A stretch of 64,000 nucleotides of DNA. It comes from Alnus glutinosa. Taxonomy: Eukaryota > Streptophyta > Magnoliopsida > Fagales > Betulaceae. Below are positions 49,757 to 63,536 of this stretch, piece by piece (position 1 is the stretch's first letter; every line of letters begins with the position of its first letter). The stretch is from the NCBI RefSeq assembly GCF_958979055.1, contig NC_084888.1, positions 4,420,001 through 4,484,000 of the forward strand, in the 5' to 3' direction. Under the pieces are notes generated by a model, which saw only the letters and a program-made list of their open reading frames with translations, was not told the origin of the DNA and searched no databases. The position numbers were made by a program, and so were the translations under genes.

Positions 49757-50567
49757 TTTTTTTCAAATAATGCTATTAACTTAATTGAGTAGACCACACA
49801 AATTTAGATGGCTATTGTTAATTTTAATGTCATAATTTGTTATTGTTTAATGGTGGTCCCAAAATGTGACATAGGCAGACCACATTTCTCCAGATCATGA
49901 ATCCACTTTGTTTTGTTTATCTAGGCATTATTGCTATCTATTAGTCTTCCATTTGTAGTCTCATAGAAAATAAGAGGAAAATAGTTTCTTAATGCCATTA
50001 AACAACTCTCTTTCCATATTTCTTTTCCTATATATAAAATTCAAGCTAGACATACACATCTTTTCTTTTCTTTTTAAAAAAATAATTAAAATAATTATTT
50101 TTTTAAAAAAATAATTTAAAAAATTGAAAAGAGTGATAATTTAAAATGGACCATTTTTAGTTTATTTTTCTTTCTTTTCCGAAAATCAGAAAAAAAAAAA
50201 AAAAAATGGGTTAGTACTACTAATTGTATGTTTTATCTGACAGTCACTATCCATTAGATATTGCGACTTTAAAAAACATTAGACAGCACTCCACCACAGA
50301 AATCTGGTAAAGATTTTTCTCTGTAAGAAAATGCTGCAGGGGCGTGAGGGGCGCCATAGGATGGATGCCACATGGCTTTGGAATCGTCCACGATTTGGCG
50401 CACCACAATCCTTTTGCTTGCTTCAGATTCTTGGATTGGCTCCTATTGTTGCACGCACGCACACAGAGACACACAACATTCTTAATTAGTCTCTTTCCTT
50501 CCATAGGAGGAAAGCTTCATCTTTTACTACTCAAAACAACCAAAGCACAAGTCCTTCCCAAGAAACA

Positions 50568-53500
50568 ATGGCTTCCACTTTGCTCTGCAACTCAGTAAAC
50601 TCCTCCACGACAGTTTTCTCAAGAACCCACTTCCCAGCTCTGGTTTCCAAGGACTTACCAGTAGAATTCTCACCTTATATTGCCTCTAACTATTACTGCA
50701 AAACCACAAGGCAGAAGAAGAAACTGGCACGGGTTGAAGCCAAACTGGCTGAGGCCAGCCCCACAGTGTCACAGCCAACGCAAAGCGGTGGCGAGCCACT
50801 AAAGAAGCTTCGGATATTGGTGGCCGGAGGTGGGATCGGCGGGCTGGTTTTTGCGTTGGCGGCAAAGAGGAAGGGGTTTGAGGTTGTGGTGTTTGAGAAG
50901 GATATGAGTGCTATAAGAGGGGAGGGACAGTACAGGGGTCCAATTCAAATACAGAGTAATGCATTGGCTGCTTTGGAAGCTATTGATTTGGAGGTTGCAG
51001 ATGAGGTTATGAAGGCTGGCTGTATTACTGGGGATAGGATTAATGGGCTCGTCGATGGGGTTTCTGGGACTTGGTAAGTTTTTGACTTGCTCTTGTTTTA
51101 TGTTTGATTCTTTAAGTTATGATGTGCATGAATCATATATGTTTCGTTTTGATTTTAAAAGTATGGTACTGGTAGTTGGTTATTGTCTTTGCAAAAGAAT
51201 TTGTAGTTGTTTCAAATTTGTGAACTTCTTTTGAATTTTGAAAATTAACTTCTTAGCTATTTTCCATAACTGTCTGGTTTCATAAACTTATAAAACAGGG
51301 GATTCACAGATGTGGGTCTGTGCCAGAAGTAGAGTAGTATATTCTATGTCAAAGTTTGAGGAAGCTACTGCAATTTTTTTTTTTTTTTTTTTGTAGAGTT
51401 CCTAATACAGTACTGAGAATCAGCCTAATTTTTATTTTTTATTTCTCTCTTTAAGGTTTTAAGTAGATAAAAACTGCTTAAAGTTACTTAGATCTTGTGA
51501 GGCAGTTCAAATGGCTTTGGGTTTGATGCACCAAATAGTGATGTTGTAGCCTGCACTTGTGGTTTGAAGTGATCGTGGACCGTGTATAGTATAGATATCG
51601 TGATTAGAAAACCTTTTTCATGAGTATTTTATGTGATTCGGGGTTTTGCCTGTCTCATGCCATATTCTGATAACATAGGTATGCTCACAAGTATAATTGA
51701 TGAGGCTACGTAACTGAAGTTCATGCCACAGATCAGTAAGCTGGAATTGCATCAGTTCATATGGAAAGGCCTTTCATGGATAAATAATTGAATCTATGCT
51801 AATATAATACAGCAAATTAGGTATGTGGGTGAGCCCTAATGGTTATTTAACAGTCAGAAAGGGTTTCCATGGATTTGTTGTCCATCTTGGTGATTTTAAA
51901 AAAACCTGTAATTTCTCATGACTAATTGACTATGGCAGCAGCCAGCAGGTATGTGTCCCAGGAGAACTAATTTAGTGTTTTCCTCCCGTACTGTTTGATA
52001 TTCAATCACCCATATCCCAGATAAAAAGGAAACATAATTTTTACCTCAGAGGAGTGGCCCTCATGATATGAGTTAGTCGAACAACATGCTAGAAAATAAT
52101 ACTCACATCTGCAAGTATGAACAGGCGATAGCAGTATAATTATTCCCGCTAAGGTAGGCCAATCCAAGACAGATATCTAAAGTAGTTCAAAGCTTTTTAT
52201 ACCTAGTACACAGACATATTTGTTTGCTTCAATGATGAATCAAATTGTTGATCAGTTCAATTGTTTATAACACAATATCTTGTATGTTTAGTATAATTGT
52301 AGTTTTTAAGATTCCTATCGCAAGAAGCTTCTAAGAATCATCATCTAGTCACATAAATTGATATGTAGTTGGGTATCAGGTACGTCAAGTTTGACACATT
52401 CACTCCCGCAGCGGAAAGGGGGCTTCCTGTGACAAGAGTTATAAGCCGAATGACCTTGCAACAAATTCTTGCCCGTGCGGTTGGGGAAGATATCATTATA
52501 AATGAAAGTAATGTTGTTGAATTTGAGGATAAGGGAGATAAGGTAATTAGCTTTTAACTTGTTGGAGATTGTTCTTTGATTGTCTTCTTCTCAAGGAGTG
52601 TGTTTAATAGAAAGTTCTTCTCCACTTTTTTGTTTTGTTGTGTTTTTTTAAAATGCATCTGATAGATTGACGCGCTAAATACTAGTGTTTCACCTACATC
52701 TTAGATGTTGACATTTTATTCTTTTCTCTCTGGAATCCTATGTGTAGGTTACTGTGATGCTTGAGAATGGACAGAGTTATGCAGGTGATCTTCTGGTTGG
52801 AGCTGATGGCATATGGTCAAAGGTAACATTCTATACTCTGTATGTAAAGAAAAGCTTTTCCTTTATCCGACCTTTTTTTTTTTTTAATTTTTAATTTTTT
52901 TATATTTATAATGCAATTTCTCTTTGCTTCATATATAGTATTTTGTTGAAATGTAACAAAAGAAAATGTATGAAAACTTGGTCTGACCAATTGTCCACAA
53001 TATCTGGTCCATAAAATATTTCCTATTATTTTGGAGGTGCTCACAAATATCTTTACCCAACATCCCAAATAAAAAAAGTTATATCAACTCAAAATATTTG
53101 ATATTGCCAGCCACTGGTAGGAAGCCCTATGGTCAAACAAATTTCCTCTAGTACTAACATCTTAGAATGCTATTTTTCTTCTCAATAGGTGAGGAAGAAC
53201 TTATTTGGACCGAGTGAAGCTATTTACTCAGGCTACACTTGTTATACTGGTATTGCAGATTTTGTGCCTCCTGACATTGAGTCTGTTGGGTATGTTCTTT
53301 TTATTTTTGAGTTTACATGCTTGCTTTTCATCTTCATTGGCTTGGTTACACCATGGGCTACTTAAAACAGGCATTTCAACCATTGTTTTTTATTTATATA
53401 TAAATCTGTATCATGTGTAGAGGCTTATATACGTACTTCTCTTCTGAAGGTACCGAGTATTTCTGGGACACAAACAATACTTTGTTTCTTCAGACGTGGG

Positions 53501-53844
53501 TGCAGGAAAGATGCAATGGTATGCATTTCACAAGGAGCCAGCTGGTGGCCTTGATAGTCCTCATGGTATTATGTTCTTCAGATGCTTAAGCTCTTCAGAA
53601 AAATCAAGTAGCAGAAATGAAAATAATGCCAGGACAACACAGCAATATGTGTGGCTGCGAGTGTCTCTCTGGGTGAACGGGAAATTCATGAATATATGTA
53701 AATAAAACAGAGTTTACAGAAAATAGATAAATTAGGAATAAATTTTTAAAAATGAAACCATTCATCCATTTGACTTCATATTACATTTAAATTCAAAACT
53801 ATCCTTTTTCAAGCTTTAAATCTTTCTTTCTTTCTTTGTTTTCC

Positions 53845-53875
<31 letters not shown>

Positions 53876-56800
53876 TTTTTAAATTTAATTTGAGTCATTT
53901 ATTACTTCCTCCTTGTCCCACAATAGATTATATGTTTTTTTTTTTTTTTTTTTCCAGTCCCCAAGGGGTAGCTCAATCGGCTGGAGACCACGCCTCCTGA
54001 AGCGGAGGTCACTAGTTCGAATACCCCCTCCCCCTCTTATGTGGACATGTCAAAAAAGAAGAAGATTATATGTTTTTCTTTACGGGCTGTTTTAAAATAG
54101 ATGAAAGTTTTCAAGGATGAATATCCATTTTAAGTTTCCATATTACCCTTAAAGTCAAAACATCCTTTTTAAAAAACTTGAAAACTACCTTTCTTGGCTC
54201 ATCTAAGACATTTTAGGAAGAGTGCTTTATTAAAATACGTGTTATTTGACTTTCATCTATAATGGATTAGAGGAAATATTTATCAAGTACTTAGTAAAGA
54301 AGTAAAAAATGTTTTACTTATCACTTGTTAATGTTTTACAACTTGACAGGTAAAAAGGAAAGGTTGCTTAAAATATTTGAGGGTTGGTGCGATAATGCGA
54401 TAGATCTGATACTTGCCACAGATGAAGATACCATTCTTCGACGTGACATATATGATCGCACGCCAATTTTAACTTGGGGTAAAGGTCGTGTGACCTTGCT
54501 TGGGGACTCTGTCCATGCTATGCAGCCAAATTTGGGTCAAGGGGGATGTATGGCCATTGAGGTATACCTAGCATCTTTTGGTTTGATACATTTTGATCCC
54601 ATTTCATGCTAATGATTGTTATGGATAAGAGCTTTATCACTATTCATCAACTAGAGCTATGCATGGGATGTGATGAGCATTATTTTCTTCTTCTTAATCT
54701 TCTTTCTTCATTTTGTTTTCCTTTGGTGAAATCTTGTAGATAAAACTATTCTTTTTTTCTTCATTGTTTTATGCATAAATATGCAAGCATTTTCTTCTTC
54801 TTCTTAATATTCTTTCTTCATCTTGTTTTCAGATTTTTCCATTCTTGTAGATAAAATTGTTCTTTCCTTCACTCCATTATCCATAAATAAGCAAATATCA
54901 TCTCAGCTTTTTATTAGCTGCTCGAATGGACATGGGGCCACTAATTATGCAAAATCCACTTCAAGAGTGAGCTAAGATGTGTTTGAACCATTCATGTCAT
55001 TATGACAGGATAGTTATCAACTTGCATTGGAACTCGAAAAAGCTTGGAAACAAAGCATTGAAGAAGGAACTCCTACTGATATTGTTTCTTCTCTAAAGAG
55101 GTAATGCGCCATTTATCTAGCAAATTTTCCTAAAGTGAATTGAATTTCAAGGTTAAAATTGCATATTTACCTGGTAATTGTCTAATTGTATAACACTCTA
55201 AAACAAATAAGGGGGAAAAATAGCTTTTATAGAAAATACTTGGGTGGGACCCATTTTTTGTTTTCTTTTAATAAGTGAATGACTAACACTTAAGGGTAAG
55301 GAGGAAAGGAGGAAAGTCAAATCAATTATCTCCACTTCATAAGGTGTTGTCTTTAGCCACTGTGCACCCGTTGAGTTAAACCCCGAAACTTTGGAAATAA
55401 CATTACTGTGTTTAGTTGAGTTGGCTTGACTTGACAAATCTTGTGTTAAATAAGATTATTCATTATGGTCAGTTTTACTGGCCTTAAATAGATCTTGTTT
55501 AAATTTTGAGTGCCCTGCAGTTTCTTAGATCACATTTAAATTGGCTGATTTATTACTCTCTTTGATGTCACAATGTCCTTTTTCTTGTTCCCCAGATATG
55601 AGAATGCTAGAAGATTACGAGTTGCCATTATTCATGGAATGGCAAGAATGGCTGCATTAATGGCTTCAACCTACAAGGCTTATCTGGGTGTAGGACTTGG
55701 TCCATTATCGGTAGGATTTTGGTCAATTTCACTGTTAGATTAATGATGTGTATTGTGTGAATGTTTTAGAAGGTGTGTGATGTGTCCATATTCTAGAAGG
55801 GGTGTGATGTGTCCCTAATGAGCTGTCCTATTGTGAGGTGTTTTTTTATTTTTTTTCAATAGCGAAAAAAAATCATGATGCCTCACAAACCTAATTGCAG
55901 TTTTTGACGAAGTTTAAGATACCGCATCCAGGGAGAGTTGGTGGAAGAGTTTTTATTGACTTGGGGATGCCCTTGATGCTAAGTTGGGTCTTAGGTGGTA
56001 ACAGGTAAGATCTGCAGAACCCCGGTTTCTACAGTGTTCAAGCTATTATCTTGATTTTCTTCTAAGCTTTTGTTCTGGATAATATGACAGTTATGAAAGT
56101 TCATTGATTTCCATGTGTTTAAGCTATTTTCTGTGGATTCTTCTGAAGTTTTAGATCTCAGAAAATGATTTATTGAGGATTTTAGATTTTGTTCAATGTT
56201 TTGGAAATTTTCCGACATTATAAAATGCTTATGAGTACTTGTTCCACTTTTAAACTCCCATTCATCAATGCAAATATTGAATGTGCATGTTATAAATCAA
56301 GGCCAGTGGTAAGCTGAAGGGACTATTAACTGTAATAAGCACTGAAAAAAGGTGTATTTCAAAACATTCTTAGTTCAAAATTTGAATTAAGTGGAGGGAT
56401 CTGAAATATGATAAAAAAAAATGACCCTGCTGTTGTTGTAGTGGATCTTTTTCTGTATCAGATCTTTTGTATCAACAATGGAAACTAAATTTTCTTTTGC
56501 AGCTCTGAACTTGAAGGGAGGTCACCATCTTGCAGACTCTCAGACAAAGTATGTTGTTTAAGTAATAATACCTTTATATTTTGTAAATTCAGAAACAAAT
56601 GTAGCTTATTCCATTTTGTGATCATGGATTCTATTATGATCTGGATGCTGATATGTTGTCAATCTTTTGTGAAGGCAAGTGACCAGTTACGCCAATGGTT
56701 TCAAGACGATGATGCATTGGAGCGTACTATTAGTGGAGAGTAAGTCCATAACACTAATATTTATGAATGTCATCCCTTGGCATATCTCCTTGTTGATATA

Positions 56801-57934
56801 TACATGCTGAGATAATTGGTGTTCATATCTATCTTCGCTGTTTGTAGGTGGTTTTTGTTACCATGTGGAAATGAAACTGGTGCTTTGCAACCTATTTGTT
56901 TAAGCAGAGATGAGAGCAAACCCTGCATTATTGGGTATGAGGATTTTGATGAAACCTATATATTTGTAGTTTGATAAAGCCTGATTTTCAGATGTATCAA
57001 ATGATTCAAATACAAATCCCCACCTGTTAAGCAGTTTTTATGATTCTTAAATAAAATATGGATCATTATCTATTTATTTACAGTCCTATCCAGTGGACCA
57101 ATTGGTCTGTTCTCATCTACCTTCTATCCCCCATGATTTACTAATCTTTTCTCCTCATGAAACAACACTTTTTCTGATGTATTATTCTTAATGCAGGAGC
57201 ATAGCACATCAGGACTCTCCAGGGATGTCAATAGCAATACCTTTGCCACAGGTGACATGGCCAGTTGCCTAGTTCACTTTTTCACTTCATTAGCTGGAAT
57301 AAACCAATTCCTCCGCTTTTGTGTTCAAGGTTAGATAACAAGTTCTTTTTACTGTTTCAGATTTCTGAAATGCATGCACGAATTAGCTATAAGGAAGGCG
57401 CCTTGTTCTTGACTGACTTGCGAAGTGAGCATGGTACCTGGATCACCGAGTAAGTTAGTAACGGAAAGCAAGGTATATTAGTTTTGGTCGTTGAGTTTAC
57501 AACCTCTTTTATAATTTTATTTGCTGTAAAATGTGCAGTAATGAGGAGAGACGGTATCGGTTGCCTCCAAATTTTCCTACTCGTTTCCGTCCATCAGATG
57601 TTATTGAGTTTGGTCCTGATAAGAAGGTGGTATATAATCCCTACGTTGGAGTTTACTGCATGAATCTCAATGAATAAAATATAATGTCTAATGTGTTTAA
57701 GCTCTGCCAAGCCAGCATTGAAAATAATTTGTCAAGGCACTTATTGTCTTTCTTTGGCATATGATTCTATTTCCATTCCAAATGTGCTCTTGTTTTCTTA
57801 GTTGTTATGATTTGCTTCTTCAGTTATTGTTATCTTCTAAGCAACCAAGTCATGTACAGGTGGCATTTCGGGTTAAGGTGATGAGGTCTTCTCCAAAGAC
57901 TGCAGAGGAGAGTGGAATCCTCCAGACAGTGTGA
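50568..57934 (+). CDS. ZEP: Zeaxanthin epoxidase
   Basis: Chloroplast FAD monooxygenase that epoxidises zeaxanthin to antheraxanthin and violaxanthin, supplying the xanthophyll cycle and the ABA precursor pathway. Sixteen exons: 50568-51073, 52380-52542, 52748-52822, 53189-53289, 53450-53565, 54350-54561, 55009-55100, 55596-55710, 55901-56004, 56503-56548, 56675-56739, 56848-56934, 57197-57251, 57361-57449, 57539-57626, 57860-57934. All phases agree, giving 662 residues, the normal length. A Ser-rich transit peptide covers about 1-60. The FAD-binding GGGIGG is at 87-92 with Glu110 closing the fold. The second FAD motif GDSVHAMQPNLGQGG starts at 372. A C-terminal FHA domain (about 545-625) includes SEMHARIS and LRSEHGTW. 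All key motifs are intact. Intron 5 carries a SINE. Arabidopsis ABA1, as I recall, also has 16 exons. Confidence 0.97.
53940..54062 (+). mobile_element. tRNA-derived SINE in ZEP intron 5
   Basis: A tRNA-like head starts GGGGTAGCTCAATCGG (53965-53980, box A) and has a box B match AGTTCGAATAC at 54014-54024. A short tRNA-unrelated body ends in an A-rich tail. The unit is flanked by the 15-bp direct repeat AGATTATATGTTTTT at 53925-53939 and 54063-54077, as expected for LINE-type reverse transcription. A T run of about 14 bases sits between the left repeat and the head. Confidence 0.85.
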
Positions 57935-59042
57935 AAAATCTTGAGTTACTTTTCTCAGTTTACACAGGAATTGTACAGCATTTATTCGGACTGGCACAGC
58001 AATGTAAATCTGCTGCATTTTGCAGAGCTTAAAGAATTATACATGAAATTTATACCCCCTTTTTGTTTCACTCAAGAGTTGGAACATGCTATATGTTAAC
58101 TTCATATTCTTTTGAGAGAGTGCAAATAGATCTGTTAATAAATCAAAACTGTTCATTGGTTTCACATTATCATTATTGTTTTCCTTTCTAACCTTTATGA
58201 ATTTTATTTAAATTTCTATGATTGATTCATGCTCGCTTGCTAAGTAAACTACTTGTAGCAGAGAGCTTTGCAGCCTTTGCTCCCGCTAGACAGGGCATGT
58301 GTATTGAGTCAAAGGCTCTCTTTTACCCAAAGCTGACATGCATTGTTAATACAGAGATTGCAATTGTAATGTGTCTGCAAGACTGCACCTATTTCGATAT
58401 AGGTATATTTGTTTTGGCTGAAAATATTTTCTGTAGGAAAATGTTTTTATTTGAAAACATTTAATTGGGAAAAAAAAAAAGAAATTGTTATTTTTTGCTA
58501 TTTGTTTGCCTCCTTGAAAATTGTTTGAAAATCATTTGTTGGTTTTTGGCTTGTATGAAAAATCGTTAAGATATTTTTTATATTTTTATATAATCTGAGA
58601 AATTGCAAATAAGAGAGACGGCGAAAATGAGTTGCGAGGAAGAGAGTGAGAATAGAAGGCATTTAGAGGTGGGATTAAAATTCAGTACAATTTTCTTCTC
58701 TAAAGTGTGAGAGCAGCCTAAATCATTTTACGTCTCGTAAATATTATGTTTAGTAAAATGAAAATATTTTTAAGTTGGCCAAATATTTTTACAATGCATC
58801 AAACACTCAAAAATAATAATAAATTAAAAAAAAAAAAAAAAAAAGAGATTTTTTAAAAAATATTTTGCTCGGAAATAAACGTCCTCAATTCCGTTGAGTC
58901 TTTCAAAGTGGTACAGGGCCTTGCTCACCGTTGTTTGACAAAATTTCATTTCACAAACATAGAGTCCCTAGCCTCATCATTTTTCTTTCCAAGGCTAGTG
59001 ATTGGACCTAAGTACTGTTTGTATTGGGGTAGAATGTAATGA

Positions 59043-59072
59043 ACCTTTCTTTTCTTTTCTTTTCTTTTCTTT
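59043..59072. repeat. (TTTTC)n microsatellite
   Basis: About five to six TTTTC units in a row. Confidence 0.9.
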
Positions 59073-61840
59073 TTGTGTAATTCTCAAAAATTATTTGATT
59101 GTAAATGGAACGAATGGACACGATTGATGGATTATAGGATTAAATGAGATACTGTATGAATTAATACTCAAACCTGAACTTTCAATTGTGTAACAATTCA
59201 CTTTCAATGATACAATATTGTTTATTTTGGCTCTTTCGAGTCAGACTTTTCACAGAAGCACGTATAACTGCAAAATTTTGATAAATTTATGGCCATCACG
59301 ACTTTAAAATACGTTGTGTTAAGAAGGGTACAAATATACACATAAGACGAATATACACATAAACACATACCTATTTTCATACCCAGACAACGTGAAACGT
59401 CACAAATTGATTGATTCGAACTCGGCCAAGCTCCAAGAAAAATGAAATGATAAAAGGGTTCTTTGATCTCCGATGACCACTCCGTTTCCCTCTTTGGGCT
59501 TTATAACCCCCTAACTTCCTAACTAGTTTTACAATTTGCCAGTTGGGCCCAACAAAAGTAAGAAGGAATTAAAACTAATAAAACGCATAGCAGTAATACA
59601 CAGCAAAACTCACCAGACTTGTCAAAGCCCACTAATCTAATAGACCTGTTACAATTAAAGGCCCACGGCCACTAACCTAACAGATCCATTACACTAAAAA
59701 TTTGTTTCATTTATTTTTATTTTTTTTATTTTTATTTATTTTTTTGTATAAAGTTACATTATGGAGCTGTGAATTAATAGGTTTGACAATAATTTGGCGG
59801 GACCCCGGGTGCAATGGCACGACATATCACCAAAATGTTCTTGTCAGTTGTCACTAATATCACTTGCCTTTACTTTACAAATGATGATTGTACACAAATC
59901 ATGCATTAGCCAAACAACATCGTTAAAGTATATCAGCAGATCAAAAATTCAAGCTATCGTTATCCACAGTTAAAGACTATGAAACATAATTATTAAGCCA
60001 AAAACCACTATTAGTATGAACACAATCCAACAAAACATAAAATAAAATCAATACAAAGATTTGGTGACGAAGTAGAAACCTAATAAAAAGTTCTTCGAAA
60101 GTAAAATTATTTTGGAGGTATCTACCATATAGAATATAGTGAAGACTTGTATTACAAATTTATCTTACTTACAAAACTTTTTGTTACTCATAAAACTTAA
60201 TTAATAATCCCGACAAACGGCCTGTTTATCTCTTATTAAAGTGGCTCAAAAACCTCTTACCCTTCTTTTATATGGACCGCATTTCCGAAAACTAAAGTTT
60301 GTTACAAAATGACAAAGAGGAAGGTCACATTTAAGACAATAGAAACCAACAAAGCCAATTATGAAAATGCATTAATGCTGCTAAACAACCAACACATTGA
60401 CCTGTACGTTGCCTTAAAGTCCATTATGTGTTATGAAACTCTTGGACTCGCATCAAACTTTTGATGAATACACGTGTACAGTGAATGCATCAAGTAAATG
60501 AGATGTATCAAAAGGAGGTTCTCCACCTAACTTAATTACCAATTTTAATTAAAAAAAAAAAATGTTAAATGCACCACATCAACTTTCGATACTTAATATT
60601 TTGATGCTCAAGTAAAATGCACATGAGTAATATAAATGAGGAGGTCCAAAAATTTTGATCTAATTTTCAAAACATGGTGCCATGCCATCATAGTATATAA
60701 ACTATAAATAATGCTTACGCGACGTGTGTAAGTGATCGTCAACAAATGAGTTTAAAACCTTAAATTTGTGAGAATGTTAGGAAGGTACCATGCACCATGT
60801 TGGTGACCTTTTTGGATTTGAATTTAGATCCAGGTTCCTAAATAGATGAGAGAGCCAAGTTCCGTACTCACGCCAATATGATGGATTGACGGACTACTAA
60901 GGCAACAAGACTTGCAATCAAGTCAACGGGGAATTCTTCTATTTTTTCTTGTTGGTCTTTTGCAAATTGTATTTATGACATTAGTTTAGTTTTATCCTCA
61001 TTTCAAGGCTAGAATGCTTTGAATTAAAGTCTCGTTGTGCGCATTGTTTAGCTAAGTGTGTCGCTTCCAATTTTTTTTTTTTTGGAAGTTAAATCTCCTA
61101 TTTTCTCTTTCATTCGGATTAGAAGGGGGGAAAGATGATTCTTCGATCCCCAGTAGTCTTTTCCCTTATTCAATTATTAAAAAAAAAAAAAAAAAAAAGT
61201 AGCCAGCACGGATTCTCGCCATGCCATGCCATTTTTTATCTCCATAATTTGATTTGAAATAAGTGGTGGTTGGCTCTAAAAAATGCCGAACTTTTCTACT
61301 CTTTTGTTGGTCAGACAGCAAACAGTTCCTGGAAATTTAGCAGAACGAGCGAAGAAAGGCACATGCATCTAAACCCGGCCCACTTGAGCATTTCTGTGGT
61401 TGAGCTTCAGCTCGCCCGGATTCCACATAAGGTGGGCCGTTCTTTCCACCCTCGCTTACTGAATACAATCATAGCCAAGAATTGTAAAGGATAAAGTACA
61501 AACTCATATAATATTGCTCAGAAAAAAAAAGAAAAGAAAAGAAAAGGTACAACTCATATACAACTCAAATTCTGCGTGATTGTACATAACTCATAACAAC
61601 TCAAATGTCCCCTACCAAAAGAAATTTGTCCAGAATGCTGTCCAACAGAAAAATGGTCGTGTGTAATAAGTCATGAACAAAAAATGCAGCTTAGTATTGA
61701 GTACAATTTATGATATTTAGGCTGCATCTTAATAGGAGACCGCAAACATCTAATGGGGAATTCACTCCACCCTTTATAGAGAAATTCTAACCATAATAGA
61801 GTCCTTTTTTCCTTCACATCTAGCTAAAGTTACTCGAAAC

Positions 61841-62614
61841 TAGGGTGGGGCGCGAGGGGCGGATTTTCACCATTTTGGCCCTCGCCCCGAACCCTGCGGG
61901 TGCAAAAAATCATACCCTTGGCCACAGGGTTTTACAATGTAGTCGTATGGTTGCGGGTTATGCAAGGCGGGGCCAGGCGAGTATTCCCGATTCAACCTCA
62001 TTCGGGCCAAAGTTTCAGAATTAAATGAAAGGAAAGAAAGATTGAGAGAAACGAAAAATACGTAATGTGCCGTGTGTGCCTCCTGGGGCTGTGTTGTTGG
62101 TGGTCGTGTGTCGTGGGTGTGTGAGCTTAGCCGTAAGTTGTGATCCAGGTGTAAGTGGTGAACGCGGTGGTGAGATTGCTGTGCGAATCCATCGTTGTTG
62201 GTGGAGAGGAATGCAGGTCTTGGACTCTTGGCATAGGGAAGGCAAGAGTGAGGGAGGGTGAAGATTGAAGAAGACGAAGAGTGGTGCAGCCTCTAAAAAG
62301 AAAATGAAGAACTGGAAAACCCTAGCCCTAAGTGTGTTGTGTACGGGGTGAAGAATAGGGGGAGGCTGAAGAGAAAAATGAAAATGAAGAGGGCAGAGGC
62401 TGCGGCGCAAAGGGTAATATGTTAGGGTTTTTTACGTTTATTTGGTTTTGTGCGGGGCGAGACAGGGCGAGTCCCCGGGGTATTTTAAAAACACAACCTA
62501 AGACCCACCCCGCTTCGCACGATTTTACAAAAACCCAACCCATGCCCGCAGATTTGAAGGCAAAAATCGACCTATGCGCGTCGAATTAGGGCTTGCGATT
62601 TTTGCCTACCTCTA
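61841..62614. mobile_element. hAT-like non-autonomous element, 774 bp
   Basis: The left end reads TAGGGTGGGGC and the right end, reverse-complemented, TAGAGGTAGGC. It is flanked by the perfect 8-bp repeat CTCGAAAC at 61833-61840 and 62615-62622, the size used by hAT transposases. The direct repeat can be read as up to 12 bp (TACTCGAAACTA), so the end assignment has slight play. GC-rich subterminal blocks (CTCGCCCCG, GGGGCGAG) flank an inner region with no recognisable protein. Confidence 0.75.
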
Positions 62615-63536
62615 CTCGAAACTATTGAACCATTTCTTATAAATATTTGGTTTCAATCTCTTGTCCATTTTTGTACAAAAAATATGCAAATTTACAATTG
62701 AATTTATTGGACCATATGTGGATTTTACAGATTCAACGTTGGATTTGCAAAAAAGAAATGCAAGAGAATGACACCAAAAACATCTATTTATTCAAAGTCA
62801 GTGACAGAGCTAAGATTTTTATCTAGTGGGGGAGGGAAGGGGGGTAATTAATAAAATAATTTACTGAAAAACTATTAGTTTTTTCAGTAAATTATTTCAT
62901 CTTTTGCAATTAATATAACTTATTCTTCCTATAAGTTCTGCAACTAATCAGAATTTTTTTTCTTATGAACAAATAACTGATTCTCTGTTTTATTTTGCCA
63001 ATATATATATATATATATATGAACTAGTAACCAAAAAAAAAGAAAAAAGAAAAGGAAAAGGTTCATCAAAATTATTGCATCAACAATAAATATATTGATA
63101 TTAGAACCAAAAAAAAAAATCGACATCATGAATGAATGAGAAATCTCACTAAAACAAAATATCCATATGAGGATCTCTGTCACTGTCCAAAGATCTCAAT
63201 TTTTTTTTTTATCAACGTACGTGACAGCATGTACACAGTGAAATGCAGTAAAACAAAATCTTAGCTATGAAATAGGTCATTGAGAAGATTTTAGTTCTAC
63301 TCACTAATAAGTAAGAATTTGTAGTGACAAAGTTATGGTGAGAAATGACGGTAGAAGAAGCTTGTTTTATTTCGGAAATATTAATCATGATTGTTATAAT
63401 TTACCATGTGATAAAGACTGAAAACCCATGACATGACTACATTTGACAATGTAACACCTAGCCCTCCCTTCCCTATTATAATGTACAAAACAAGTAGAGT
63501 AATGGCACAAAAGTCCAAGTCACGATCCTCACCTAA

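Larger units (their letters stand above)
43848..50567. other. Intergenic between remorin and ZEP
   Basis: The remorin and ZEP genes are head to head across 6.7 kb. The space contains a dispersed repeat fragment (44490-44640), a MITE nested in a MITE (45491-45823) and the foldback Mutator-like element (48322-49756). No protein gene is recognised; the long proline/tryptophan-rich frames at 48600-49500 are artefacts of the repeat. The last 0.8 kb is the ZEP promoter and leader region, with TATATAAA at 50031-50038, rather far from the start codon. Confidence 0.65.
57935..63536. other. Intergenic after ZEP
   Basis: About 5.6 kb with a TTTTC microsatellite (59043-59072), A and T tracts, and a hAT-like element at 61841-62614. 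No gene is recognised. Open frames at 58222 and 61270 have no supporting features. Confidence 0.6.

Noticed and set aside
53965-54036. tRNA-like sequence as a functional tRNA gene
   Set aside because: The acceptor stem and T arm do not pair properly, and the unit is bounded by a 15-bp target duplication, so it is a SINE head.
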